Notes: generated by a model not told the origin, from the letters alone. Counted from the stretch's first letter, positions 25,370 to 34,405 are shown. The stretch is 64,000 nt of DNA from Prevotella histicola JCM 15637 = DNF00424 (GCF_000613925.1 NZ_BAJX01000005.1:124001-188000); one strand, 5' to 3'. Numbers and translations are program-made.

Positions 25370-25692
25370 ACAAGAGGAGGTTCCGCTGCAACAGGAACAG
25401 CAAACAGAGACGTTAAGAAAGTTCTTTACTAAATTACTTCGTCTAAAAATTTATTCCAGGGAAAAACCTTTTATTTTGCTCTTCATAATATTATGACTGT
25501 CAAGACATTACAAAGTGGCTTGTAAAAGACGCCCTTTTGCATTGTAAAAGGGCGTCTTTTACACATCAAAAGGGCATCTTTTAAACAGCAAAAGGTGCCC
25601 TTTTACAATGCAAAAGGGCACCTTTCATTTTTCAATAGTGAAGTTATTTTACATTCCGAGCTCAACACTTGAGATCAGAATGGTACGGATTG
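25370..25692. other. Intergenic stretch between the convergent sensor and TlpA-like genes
   Basis: Apart from array E nothing was recognised. No separate intrinsic terminator is visible for either gene, so the array hairpins could do that job for both. Confidence 0.5.
25507..25630. repeat. Array E: family-1 array with a family-2 unit at its left end
   Basis: It opens with a family-2-type unit ATTACAAAGTGGCTTGTAAA (25507-25526), which runs straight into five 22-bp family-1 units: cores ACGCC, GGCGT, GGCAT, GTGCC, GGCAC. Unit 1 and unit 2 are mutual inverses, so GTAAAAGACGCCCTTTT can pair with the next unit as a long hairpin. Confidence 0.75.
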
Positions 25693-26847
25693 CTACAATA
25701 ACTTCTCAATTTCTTCACTTAAATTCTTAATCTGAGATGGATTCTTCACAACGTTATTACCACGGTCTATGAGGTAAATGATAGGAAGAGTCTGGGCTGG
25801 AGCCGTGTAAGCTTGGCTAATACCAGAATCGTCATATACGTTTATCCAAGGAAGATTGGCAACTTGCTCTTTCCAGAAATGCTCGTTATCATCCAAAGAA
25901 ACCATGTAAATCTCCAGTCCGCGGTCATGATATTTGTTATATAAATCACGCATCTGCATGATATATTCTGTTGATCCATCTGCAGAGAACACATGGAAAT
26001 CAAGTAGGACAACCTTTCCTTTCAGGTCTGTTAGATGACGAACATTGCCGTGATTATCACGTAATGGCAGGTCGACAACACCCAATTCCTGTGCTTTTAG
26101 CTCCACGGACTTGTTCTGTGCTTTGACAATACGCTCGTCTTTCATACCCTTTATTGTGATATTATGCAGGTTCTGTGTTCGCTCTGAGCCTGGATAATAA
26201 GTGTCCCAACTTGTTGCAACAGCACCAAACACCTTGTTATCACTAGCATCTCTCGTTGGATCGAAAATCAATCTTGCCTGGTTTCCAACAACAATATACT
26301 GGAACAAGGCAAAATAACTGTATGCACGCATAGGTTCTTTGAAGATATAATTCAAAGAGACATCACGTTTATAATCATTTACAAGGACGTTCACCATAGA
26401 GTCAGCAATATCGGGGCGCTCGTTATAAAGGTCTTGACAACGTGTCTGTAGATTGATCTGTTTGAGTGCTAACTCTTTGATTTTCTCATTTTCGTAAGAA
26501 CCTTTTACGGTATAATCGGTTGACATCTGTGGGTAAGTAGCCTTTACATCAACCGTCTCAGTAGAATCAATAGCAACATTAATAATCTGTCCTGCTATGC
26601 GCAGACGATAGAACTCAGGGTTGTTCATCTTATCTCCTGAGAAAGAAAAATTGCCCTTTTCATCGAGTTTTAACGAATCAATAGTCGAAAATCCATCCAG
26701 TCCGTTATGCTCAAAGTAAAGAGTTGAATCCTTAGCATTAGCTATAGAACCAGCCACATGGAACTTTTCGCCCGTACAACTTGCCAAGACAACCAGTCCA
26801 ACAACAGCCAATCCTTTTGTCAATATGCTTCCAATATTATGCTTCAT
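25693..26847 (-). CDS. TlpA-like lipoprotein with DUF4369-type N-domain, redox cysteines absent
   Basis: The 384-residue protein has a lipobox (VVLASC at about 19-24). The N-terminal beta domain (about 25-130) resembles DUF4369, with FHVAGSIANAKDSTLYFEH, GFSTIDSLKLDEKGNFSFSG and FYRLRIAGQIINVAIDS. The C-terminal half is a thioredoxin-like AhpC/TlpA fold: VDLPLRDNHGNVRHLTDLKGKVVLLDFHVF, LYNKYHDRGLEIYMVSLDD, and TLPIIYLIDRGNN with the cis-proline loop. Where TlpA proteins have WCxxC the sequence reads FHVFSADGS, so both redox cysteines are missing. It is probably a binding or structural protein at the outer membrane or periplasm. It has its own promoter. Confidence 0.88.
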   Translation of the reverse strand: MKHNIGSILTKGLAVVGLVVLASCTGEKFHVAGSIANAKDSTLYFEHNGLDGFSTIDSLKLDEKGNFSFSGDKMNNPEFYRLRIAGQIINVAIDSTETVDVKATYPQMSTDYTVKGSYENEKIKELALKQINLQTRCQDLYNERPDIADSMVNVLVNDYKRDVSLNYIFKEPMRAYSYFALFQYIVVGNQARLIFDPTRDASDNKVFGAVATSWDTYYPGSERTQNLHNITIKGMKDERIVKAQNKSVELKAQELGVVDLPLRDNHGNVRHLTDLKGKVVLLDFHVFSADGSTEYIMQMRDLYNKYHDRGLEIYMVSLDDNEHFWKEQVANLPWINVYDDSGISQAYTAPAQTLPIIYLIDRGNNVVKNPSQIKNLSEEIEKLL

Positions 26848-26887
26848 TGCTTAATAGATATTACGTTTTTAATTGTTATGTTTTGTG

Positions 26888-26918
26888 CAAAGGTAATGTT
26901 ATTTGATAAAACAGCAAA
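26888..26918 (-). promoter_or_regulatory. Promoter of the TlpA-like gene
   Basis: TTTG at 26918-26915 and TACCTTTG at 26895-26888 on the minus strand, 23 bases apart, 41 bases before the ATG. Confidence 0.7.
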
Positions 26919-27105
26919 GCAAAAGAGTATCAAATATTGTCAATAGCGTTTCTCACAACACGCTACTATAACTGCTATTTTGTTACGTTCCGACCTATCA
27001 AAGAGCATCTTTTGCATGCTTTTCATGCACACTTATAACAATTAAAAGCATAGGGTTAGGAAAAGAGGCAACGCACTTGAATGACTCAAAATATATTCTT
27101 ATTTA

Positions 27106-27137
27106 TTTGTATGTTACATATATAATAGGTAAATTTG
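27106..27137 (+). promoter_or_regulatory. Promoter of pnp
   Basis: TTTG at 27106-27109 and TAAATTTG at 27130-27137, 24 bases apart. Confidence 0.75.
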
Positions 27138-27257
27138 CACGGATTAATTTTATGGGATGCGTGAGAAGGTTTCCTCCAAGGCTTCAGAGTCTTGCAGAAT
27201 TTACCGCTTTTCTTCCCTAAGATGTTGGTCAAAACAATAAGTATTTTTAATTTTTAG

Positions 27258-29511
27258 ATGAACGTAATTACGAAAACAGTTCAATTGCCAGATGGAAGAA
27301 CCATCTCAATTGAAACCGGAAAGGTTGCAAAACAGGCTGACGGTGCGGCAGTACTCCGCATGGGTAACACTGTACTTCTCGCTACTGTTTGTGCAGCTAA
27401 AGAGGCAGTTCCGGGCACAGACTTCATGCCTTTGCAAGTAGATTATCGCGAGCAGTACTCTGCAGCAGGTCGTTATCCAGGTGGTTTCACCAAACGCGAA
27501 GGCAAAGCTAACGACGACGAAATCCTTACATCACGCCTTGTGGACCGTGTTCTTCGTCCACTTTTCCCATCAGATTATCACTGTGAGGTTTATGTACAGG
27601 TGATGTTGCTGTCTGCAGACGGTGTTGATCAGCCTGATGCACTCGCAGGTTTCGCTGCTTCAGCAGCACTCGCAGCATCAGATATTCCTATCGATTACCC
27701 TACATCAGAGGTTCGTGTGGCTCGCATTAATGGTGAGTATGTCATCGATCCAACCTTCGAACAGATGAAAGAAGCCGATATGGACCTTATGGTTGGTGCC
27801 ACTAAGGACAATATCATGATGGTTGAAGGCGAGATGAATGAGGTTTCTGAACAGGATCTTATAGGTGCTTTGAAGGCTGCACATGAGGCAATAAAGCCTA
27901 TGTGTGAGATGCAGGAAGAGCTTTCAAAGGCATGTGGTACTGACGTAAAGCGTGAGTATGACGACGAAATAAACGACGAAGAGTTGCGTGAACAAGTACG
28001 TAAGGGACTTACGATGCTTGCTATGCAGAGGCTCAGAGTGGTGACAACGACAAGAAACACCGTGAGGAGACCTACGAGAAGATTAAGTCTGACTTCACAG
28101 AGGCTTATGATGCAGCTCATACAGAGTTGTCTGAAGACGAGCTCGAAGAGAAACATGCAGAGATAGATCGTTACTTTGCAGATGTTCAACGTGACTCTAT
28201 GCGCCGCAGTGTACTTGACACTGGCAAGCGTATGGATGGTCGTGCAACAGATGAGATACGTCCTATCTGGTGCGAGATTGACACTTTGCCAATGCCACAT
28301 GGTAGTGCACTCTTCCAGCGTGGTGAGACAATGTCACTCTCAACATGTACCCTTGGAACAAAGATGGATGAGAAAATGGTTGATAATGTACTGGAGAAAA
28401 GCTACCAACGCTTCCTTCTTCACTACAACTTCCCTCCTTTCTGTACCGGTGAAGCTAAGGCTCAGCGTGGCGTAGGACGCCGTGAGATTGGTCATGGTCA
28501 CCTTGCTTGGCGTGCATTGAAGGGTCAGATCCCAGCTGATTTCCCTTACACTGTTCGCTTGGTAAGCCAGATTCTTGAGTCTAACGGTTCTTCTTCAATG
28601 GCTACAGTATGTGCTGGTACACTTGCATTGATGGATGCTGGTGTTCCAATGAAGAAGCCTGTATCAGGTATTGCTATGGGTCTTATCAAGAATCCAGGCG
28701 AAGATAAGTATGCAGTACTTAGTGATATCCTTGGTGATGAGGACCACTTGGGTGACATGGACTTCAAGACTACGGGTACAAAAGATGGTCTTACAGCTAC
28801 TCAGATGGATATTAAGTGCGACGGATTGTCGTTCGAAATTCTTGAAAAGGCACTTATGCAGGCTAAGGCTGGTCGTGAACACATCCTCAATCTGTTGACA
28901 GAAACAATTGCAGAACCACGTGCTGAGATGAAGCCACAAGTACCACGTATCATCAATTGGAGATTCCTAAGGAGTTCATTGGTGCAGTTATCGGCCCTGG
29001 TGGTAAGATTATCCAGCAGATGCAAGAGGAAACTGGTGCAACAATCACCATCGAAGAGACTGAAGGTGTGGGCAAAGTACAGGTTTCTGCTCCTAATAAA
29101 GACGCCATTGATGCGGCTCTTGGCAAGATTAAAGCCATCGTTGCCGTACCAGAGATTGGTGAAGTATACGAAGGAACCGTACGTTCTATCATGCCTTATG
29201 GCTGCTTCGTAGAGATACTCCCAGGCAAAGACGGATTGCTCCACATCTCTGAAATAGACTGGAAGCGCCTTGAGACTGTTGAAGAAGCAGGCATCAAGGA
29301 AGGCGATAAGATTAAGGTTAAGCTCCTTGACATTGACCCTAAGACTGGCAAGTACAAGCTTTCACGTCGTGTTCTGCTTGAGAAACCAGAGGGATATGTA
29401 GAGCCACAGCGTCGTCCACGTGGTGAACGTCGCCCACGTCGTGACGGAGAACAACGTCATGATGAGCGTCGTCCACGTCATGAGAACAACAATACTGAGA
29501 GCAATGATTAG
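27258..29511 (+). CDS. pnp: Polynucleotide phosphorylase, reading frame broken twice
   Basis: PNPase degrades RNA phosphorolytically as a trimer in the degradosome. Three overlapping frames (27258-28166, 28127-29212, 28957-29511) carry consecutive parts of one protein. Domain order is RNase PH 1 ([36 protein letters not shown]), the alpha linker, RNase PH 2 ([41 protein letters not shown]), KH ([19 protein letters not shown]), S1 ([20 protein letters not shown]) and an Arg-rich tail. The breaks sit near 28000 (in GGG, where one G appears to be missing) and near 28956 (one base missing before TTGGAGATT). Adding two bases gives about 751 residues, the normal length. Both being single-base losses in a highly conserved gene points to sequencing error. 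Confidence 0.9.
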
Positions 29512-29534
29512 TCATTGAGTCTTTATAAAATAAG

Positions 29535-29574
29535 AATCCTCACAGCTACATATTGGCTTGTGAGGATTTTTTTT
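29535..29574 (+). terminator. pnp terminator
   Basis: AATCCTCACA (29535-29544) pairs with TGTGAGGATT (29559-29568), followed by an eight-T run. Confidence 0.85.
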
Positions 29575-29724
29575 GCTCTTTTTGAAATAGCGAGATGCCG
29601 TACCTAAAAACAGGGTTGTCAGTCAAAGAGAGGATGAAAGGATAGATATTAGAAACATGAAAATATACTTACAATATTAGAAGTATACGCGAACCAAAAA
29701 CAGAAGGAATTCTTCTTTTTTCAG

Positions 29725-29885
29725 CTTTGTAACCTAAACATTATCAAACAGTTATGAAGAGGCTCGCAAAAGGGCATCTTTTACAGTGCAAAAGGGCGTC
29801 TTTTACATGTCAAAAGGTGCCCTTTTACATTGCAAAAGGGCACCTTTTAGAAGGCAAAAGATGACCTATTAGAAAACAATAGGTA
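29725..29885. repeat. Array F: family-1 element in inverted orientation
   Basis: Read on the minus strand it shows the usual order: head CTAATAGGTCATCTTTTGCC, then 22-bp units (29767-29873), then the tail with GCCTC, TAACTGTTTGATAATG and GGTTACAAAG (29727-29764). This tail matches array A in the other orientation at most positions. Confidence 0.8.
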
Positions 29886-30027
29886 ATTAGTTTTTACAAG
29901 AGAGGCGTCTAAGCCTCCCACAACAGCACAAACATTGCATCTCTTTATTATGTATTTTATTCCCCGATAACATAAACCTCGCACACGAAACGAACTGTTA
30001 ATAATACTGAAAAACTTACATATTTAC

Positions 30028-30058
30028 TTGTCTTATTTTATATTAATCAATATCTTTG
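30028..30058 (+). promoter_or_regulatory. Promoter of the putative metal-uptake cluster
   Basis: TTG at 30028-30030 and TATCTTTG at 30051-30058, 23 bases apart, 23 bases before the ATG at 30081. Confidence 0.7.
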
Positions 30059-30080
30059 TTCCCAAATAAACGAAGAGTTA

Positions 30081-30419
30081 ATGACAAAACGTAGGTACAA
30101 TTTGAAGCGTATCTTCATTGCATGGCTACTCTTGGCACTGTTCATGTTGCCAATGGTTGTTAAGTCTGTGCATATTTGTCAGGTGAATACTGAGCTCTCT
30201 ACATGCGACCAAGGCTATGGTCACCATGGACAGAACCACAATGCAGACACCTGTCAGATTTGTCATTTTGCCTTCTTCAACTTCCTTCAAGCAGCAAACA
30301 TTCAGTTGAATGCTGTTGCTATCACCGTCTTAGGCTTCCTCTTCCTTGTGAGTGTCACCTCCTATGTGCGCCCAGAAGTTGAAGTCATCAGCCTTAGGGC
30401 TCCCCCAACACGTTTATAA
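30081..30419 (+). CDS. Small His/Cys-rich membrane protein
   Basis: The 112-residue protein has an N-terminal hydrophobic segment (about 10-28), a short external loop, a second hydrophobic segment (about 66-93) and a C-terminal RAPP-type end. The loop is full of metal ligands: HICQ, then C, then GYGHHGQNHNADTCQICHF, giving four Cys and six His between residues 31 and 64. The layout (short, two helices, Cys/His loop, directly before a TonB receptor) resembles the DUF2946-like peptides that accompany metal receptors in Bacteroidota. A role in copper or zinc handling is inference. It is the first gene of the cluster and is followed by a 226-base structured spacer. Confidence 0.7.
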   Translation: MTKRRYNLKRIFIAWLLLALFMLPMVVKSVHICQVNTELSTCDQGYGHHGQNHNADTCQICHFAFFNFLQAANIQLNAVAITVLGFLFLVSVTSYVRPEVEVISLRAPPTRL

Positions 30420-30645
30420 TTAAGGTATTCCCAACGCCACAAAGACGTTGTTTGGGATTACTATTGCCGTAACAGACAAGGGAGAACTGTGTCTTGTTAC
30501 ATTTCCTTTAAGGGATGATTATATCCTCTTATTGGCTTCAAACCATTATGTTACGGCACACTTTATCTGCCTGATCATCAAGTCTACGTGTACTTGAAGC
30601 GTGCAGAAATCAACTATTTTTATCAATATTCTATAACATTTAGAA
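30420..30645 (+). promoter_or_regulatory. Structured spacer before the TonB receptor, with alternative pairings
   Basis: GCCGTAACA (30467-30475) can pair with TGTTACGGC (30549-30557), a perfect 9-bp long-range helix. Part of the same segment (30470-30481) can instead pair with CTTGTTAC (30493-30500). A separate hairpin lies at 30429-30460 and a TCAAGT/ACTTGA stem at about 30589-30609. Mutually exclusive pairings of this kind are typical of attenuators and riboswitches. No known class was recognised. Confidence 0.4.
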
Positions 30646-32802
30646 ATGAAAAAAGCGTTATCAGCTTTTGTTCTTTCTCTTGTTTGCATGGCTATGTTTG
30701 CAGGTAATCATCTGTCAAAGCCTCTCCTTTCTAAAGCAAAAGAGGGCGTCGACAGTAGTATTGTCATGCAGGATGTAACCGTATTGGGCAACAGAGAGAA
30801 GGATCTCCAGATGAGATCATCCGTCAATACCATCAGTATTGGCAAGCAATTCCTTCAAAACAATTTTGCAGGAAGCCTGATGCAGACACTCAGTAATATA
30901 CCAGGCGTCAAAGCGATGAGCATTGGGTCGGGACAATCCAAGCCTACAATACGTGGTTTAGGGTTCAATCGTATGGTTGTAACAGAGGACGGTATCAAGC
31001 ATGAAGGCCAACAATGGGGCGATGACCATGGACTGGAAATAGACCAGTTTGCCATTGATCACATCGAGGTTGTGAAAGGTCCGGCAGCCTTACTGTACGG
31101 TTCTGATGCCATAGGAGGTGTCATCAACTTATACAGTAACTATATTCCAACAAAGAAATTCCAAGGAGGAGTATTGCTTTTTGGCCGTAGTAACAACGAA
31201 TCATTGGGTTTATCTGCACGTTTGCAAGGCATTATGAACCACATTTATTGGAAGGTTAACACCACTCTTATCGACTATGCTGATTACAAGGTACCCACAA
31301 ACAGTATTCAATATTACTCCTATGATATCCCACTGAAGGATCAACGCCTTCGTAACACAGCAGGATTTGAGCGAGATGGAAGTGTTACTATCGGCTACAA
31401 AGGATATAACTTCCACACTGAACTGAAGCTCACTGACTCCTACTCTAAGAGTGGTTTCTTTGCAAATGCACATGGTTTGGAAGTCAGACTGTCAAGCATT
31501 GACTATGACAAGTCGCGTCGTGACATTGATTTACCTTACCAAAGTGTGAATCATCTGAAGGTGATGAGCCACACGGTTTACCAACAAGGGGCTCTTGCTC
31601 TTGAGGCAAATCTTGCTTATCAGAACAACCATCGCAAGGAACTTTCCGAACCAATATCACATGGTTACATGCCAACTCCACCGAATACATTGGAGCGTGA
31701 GTTCAAGAAAGATACCTATACAGCAAACATTATGATGCGTCTTGCCCTGAATGAGCAGCACATGCTCTCCGCAGGTATCAATGGTGAATATCAGCATAAC
31801 CGCCGTAATGGATGGGGATTCATCATCCCTGACTTCGAAACAACATCCTTTGGCGCTTACGCCTTCGACAGATACACTATCAAAAAGGACTTGATTGTAA
31901 ATGCGGGGGTACGATATGACCACGTAACAACCAATATTCACAGTTATAACGATTGGTTCAAGACACCTATCAATACCACTGATTCCGTTTACAAACAGCG
32001 TTCTCAAGACCTTCATAGGTCGTTTAACAGCCTTACATGGTCGGCTGGTATCAACTATGCTACGGGCAATTGGATCCTGAAAGCAAACATCGGGAAGAGC
32101 TTCCGTGTACCTATTCCGAAGGAATTGGGCACCGATGGTATAAATTATCACATCTTCAGATATGAGAAAGGTAACCCTACGCTCAATCCAGAGGAGTCTT
32201 ATCAGTTAGACTTGGGGCTTCGTTGGGGGAATGATAAGGTCACTGTACAGTTTGATCCTTACCTTAATTACTTCCCGAACTACATCTATATGAACCCAAC
32301 GCCAAACTATTATGAGGGTCTTCAGTGGTATTATTACACACAGAGTCGTGTCATTCGCTCTGGTTTTGAGCTGCAAGCCAACTGGAAGATACTTCCTTTC
32401 CTAAGCGCAGAGTTCAAAGGTGAATATCTATATGCTGAACAATTGTCGGGTGAAAAGAAGGGTTATACGCTTCCTTTCTCAACTCCTTGGTCGGCAGACA
32501 TGACCCTTAAGTATGATTATTGCCAACAAAAAGTAGGTAATGAAGGCTTCGTTGCACTTAATTTCCACGTCATTGGAAGGCAAAACAACATTGTTCCACC
32601 AGAGAAACCAACCCCTGGATACTACACATTGAACCTTTCTGCAGGAAAAGACTTTGCCTTTGGTGATAAAAAACTGCACTTGAGCCTTAACGCAGAGAAC
32701 CTTTTGAACCGTAAATATTACGATCATACGAGCTTTTATCGGCTTATTGACGTGCCAGAACCTGGTAGGAACGTGGCTTTAATGGTTGGATTTGAATTTT
32801 AA
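30646..32802 (+). CDS. TonB-dependent outer-membrane receptor, probable metal uptake
   Basis: The 718-residue protein has a signal peptide (about 1-19). The plug domain is clear: SSIVMQDVTVLGNREKD at about 38-54, FAGSLMQTLSNIPGVKAM, PTIRGLGFNRMVV, IDHIEVVKGPAALLYGSDAIGGVINLYSN. The rest is an alternating-strand beta barrel ending in a terminal F (MVGFEF). It lacks the carboxypeptidase-like domain of SusC proteins. The plug contains GQQWGDDHGLEIDQF, a His/Asp-rich loop of the kind seen in ZnuD-like zinc receptors. With the His/Cys-rich peptide upstream and two DUF4625-like lipoproteins downstream, the best guess is a divalent-metal receptor. Iron complexes cannot be excluded. Confidence 0.88.
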   Translation: MKKALSAFVLSLVCMAMFAGNHLSKPLLSKAKEGVDSSIVMQDVTVLGNREKDLQMRSSVNTISIGKQFLQNNFAGSLMQTLSNIPGVKAMSIGSGQSKPTIRGLGFNRMVVTEDGIKHEGQQWGDDHGLEIDQFAIDHIEVVKGPAALLYGSDAIGGVINLYSNYIPTKKFQGGVLLFGRSNNESLGLSARLQGIMNHIYWKVNTTLIDYADYKVPTNSIQYYSYDIPLKDQRLRNTAGFERDGSVTIGYKGYNFHTELKLTDSYSKSGFFANAHGLEVRLSSIDYDKSRRDIDLPYQSVNHLKVMSHTVYQQGALALEANLAYQNNHRKELSEPISHGYMPTPPNTLEREFKKDTYTANIMMRLALNEQHMLSAGINGEYQHNRRNGWGFIIPDFETTSFGAYAFDRYTIKKDLIVNAGVRYDHVTTNIHSYNDWFKTPINTTDSVYKQRSQDLHRSFNSLTWSAGINYATGNWILKANIGKSFRVPIPKELGTDGINYHIFRYEKGNPTLNPEESYQLDLGLRWGNDKVTVQFDPYLNYFPNYIYMNPTPNYYEGLQWYYYTQSRVIRSGFELQANWKILPFLSAEFKGEYLYAEQLSGEKKGYTLPFSTPWSADMTLKYDYCQQKVGNEGFVALNFHVIGRQNNIVPPEKPTPGYYTLNLSAGKDFAFGDKKLHLSLNAENLLNRKYYDHTSFYRLIDVPEPGRNVALMVGFEF

Positions 32803-32847
32803 TTAAACAATATACCACTTAATTCTACAAACAAAATGAGAACGTGA

Positions 32848-32900
32848 AGGGATGCTTGTGGAGCGCTGCCCACAACAGGTAATATCTCCATAGCATCCCT
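32848..32900 (+). promoter_or_regulatory. Nested hairpin between the TonB receptor and the first DUF4625-like gene
   Basis: The outer stem AGGGATGC (32848-32855) pairs with GCATCCCT (32893-32900). The inner stem TTGTGG (32856-32861) pairs with CCACAA (32870-32875). No U tract follows, so a terminator is unlikely. RNA processing or stability control fits better. Confidence 0.5.
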
Positions 32901-32974
32901 GTCACACAACCGAGAACAAAGAAACAAAGAGTAAATAAACCAAGACGAAAGTCTTATCAAAAACAAATTAAACG

Positions 32975-33712
32975 ATGAAAAAGAAGTTTTTTATTGGCGC
33001 AATGGCGCTGTTGAGTGTTTTCACTATGGCACTTACATCTTGTGATAATGATGATGACCCTACAACAAACGGTAACATCGAGTTCAAAGACATGGAGTTC
33101 GGACATGACAACGAGAAAGTTGGCACCATTGGTGACGACCTTCACTTGGAATGTAAGATTACTTCAAACTCTAAAATCACGGGCATTAACGTTACACTTG
33201 TAAAGGATGCAAACAACAAAGTAGAGAAATCATACACCAATAACAAGTATATTGGAGTCAAAAACACTACCTTCCACGAGCATCTTGACCTCCCTGAGAC
33301 ACTTACAGAGGGCGAATATGAGTGCACCATCACTGTTACTAACACAGAAGGAGCCGTAAAGAGCATTAAAGAAAAGATCACTTTAAAGAAGAAAATAGTA
33401 GATCCTAATGCTCCAAAGATTGAGAATCTGCAGGTAAACACAATGGAAGGAACACCTAATGGTAAGCTTACTATCACAGCAAACATTGAGACTAAGGACC
33501 CAGTTGATGAGATTGAGATCGAGTTCCATGGTGATAAAGAGCATGAAATGGAGGTTGATGGCTTCAAAGGAAAGACTGGTAGCTTCACGTTTACCAAGGA
33601 AATCACCATCCCAGCAGAGTGCCAAGCTGGCGAATATCACATCCACTTCACTGTAAAGGACAATAAGGGACGTGAGACTACTGAGGAGATTGAGGATTTC
33701 ATCATCAAGTAA
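32975..33712 (+). CDS. DUF4625-like lipoprotein
   Basis: The 245-residue protein has a lipobox ending ALTSC near residue 23, followed by an acidic DNDDDP stretch that is a typical surface-export signal of Bacteroidota lipoproteins. Two Ig-like repeats follow (about 33-145 and 150-245). Each has a phrase like K-I-T-x-I-N-V-T-L and ends with a G-E-Y-x-C/I-x-x-x-V strand (EGEYECTITVTNTEG; AGEYHIHFTVKDNKGR). His residues cluster in the second repeat (HGDKEHEMEV, YHIHF). It follows the TonB receptor with a nested hairpin in between. It probably binds the receptor's substrate at the cell surface. Confidence 0.75.
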   Translation: MKKKFFIGAMALLSVFTMALTSCDNDDDPTTNGNIEFKDMEFGHDNEKVGTIGDDLHLECKITSNSKITGINVTLVKDANNKVEKSYTNNKYIGVKNTTFHEHLDLPETLTEGEYECTITVTNTEGAVKSIKEKITLKKKIVDPNAPKIENLQVNTMEGTPNGKLTITANIETKDPVDEIEIEFHGDKEHEMEVDGFKGKTGSFTFTKEITIPAECQAGEYHIHFTVKDNKGRETTEEIEDFIIK

Positions 33713-33749
33713 GAACACTTAAAGAAGTATTAAAATACAACAACACGAT

Positions 33750-33808
33750 AGTCTCTGAACCCGTAGAGAAACGGAAATCAGTACGCATTCTCTACAGGTA
33801 AAGAGACT
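33750..33808 (+). promoter_or_regulatory. Nested hairpin between the two DUF4625-like genes
   Basis: The outer stem AGTCTCT (33750-33756) pairs with AGAGACT (33802-33808). The inner stem GTAGAGA (33763-33769) pairs with TCTCTAC (33789-33795). The plan is the same as at 32848-32900, with different sequence. Confidence 0.5.
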
Positions 33809-33831
33809 CAATCACACAAAAGAAAGACATT

Positions 33832-34317
33832 ATGAGAAAGATTTTGTTCAGTTTAACTGCTGCTGCTGCACTACTCACTATGGTTGCATGCACTAGTAAC
33901 GATGACATTGTAAAAGACAATGAATTGCCTGTTATCACAGACGCAGGCATCACTGCGAACCCTGTAGATTGCCAAGTCTATAGCCGTGGAGAAACGATTC
34001 CATTCCGTTATCGCTTCACTGACAATGAAGAATTAGGCAATTACAACATCGAAATACACAATAACTTCGATCATCACACACACGGTACGCAAAAAGACAA
34101 CTGTAAACTCGATCCAAAAAAGGAGAGTAAAGACTACAAAAACCCATGGGTATATAAGCAAGACTTTACCATTCCACGTGGAGACAAGGCTTATGACGCC
34201 AAACAAGACATTCAGATTCCAGCTGATAGAGATACTGGCGACTATCATTTTGTCATCCGTGTCACCGATCAGGCAGGCAATCAACAACTGCGTTCAATGC
34301 CTATTAAGATAAAATAA
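33832..34317 (+). CDS. DUF4625-like lipoprotein, short
   Basis: The 161-residue protein has a lipobox ending MVAC near residue 20 and then TSNDD. A single Ig-like domain carries ELPVITDAGITANPVDCQVYSRGETIPFRYRFTDNEELGNYNIEIHNNFDHHTHG. The segment HNNFDHHTHG packs four His, as expected for a metal-binding surface. The end (DTGDYHFVIRVTDQAGN) matches the last strand of the neighbour's repeats. It has the same export-type signal and the same cluster as the longer protein, so they are likely partners of the TonB receptor. Confidence 0.78.
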   Translation: MRKILFSLTAAAALLTMVACTSNDDIVKDNELPVITDAGITANPVDCQVYSRGETIPFRYRFTDNEELGNYNIEIHNNFDHHTHGTQKDNCKLDPKKESKDYKNPWVYKQDFTIPRGDKAYDAKQDIQIPADRDTGDYHFVIRVTDQAGNQQLRSMPIKIK

Positions 34318-34353
34318 TAGTTAAAACATTCTCGATTTACAAATAAAATGCAA

Positions 34354-34361
34354 TATCTTTG
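34354..34361 (+). promoter_or_regulatory. -7 box of the NlpE-like gene
   Basis: TATCTTTG, 45 bases before the ATG at 34406. Confidence 0.6.
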
Positions 34362-34405
34362 CAGGTCGAGAGTTAAAAAATAGTTAGAAACAAAAGTAGA
34401 TAATT

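Larger units (their letters stand above)
26848..27257. other. Divergent intergenic region, TlpA-like gene and pnp
   Basis: It contains both promoters and a single decayed family-1 unit at about 26999-27016 (AAAGAGCATCTTTTGCA). The pnp leader from about 27144 is about 110 bases long with no obvious terminator. Confidence 0.55.
29512..30080. other. Intergenic stretch after pnp
   Basis: It contains the pnp terminator, array F and the promoter of the metal-uptake cluster. Nothing else was seen in 29580-29720 or 29890-30020. Confidence 0.6.

Noticed and set aside
27695-28300. 201-residue minus-strand ORF in pnp
   Set aside because: Low-complexity Ser/Ile-rich reading antisense to pnp, with no family features.
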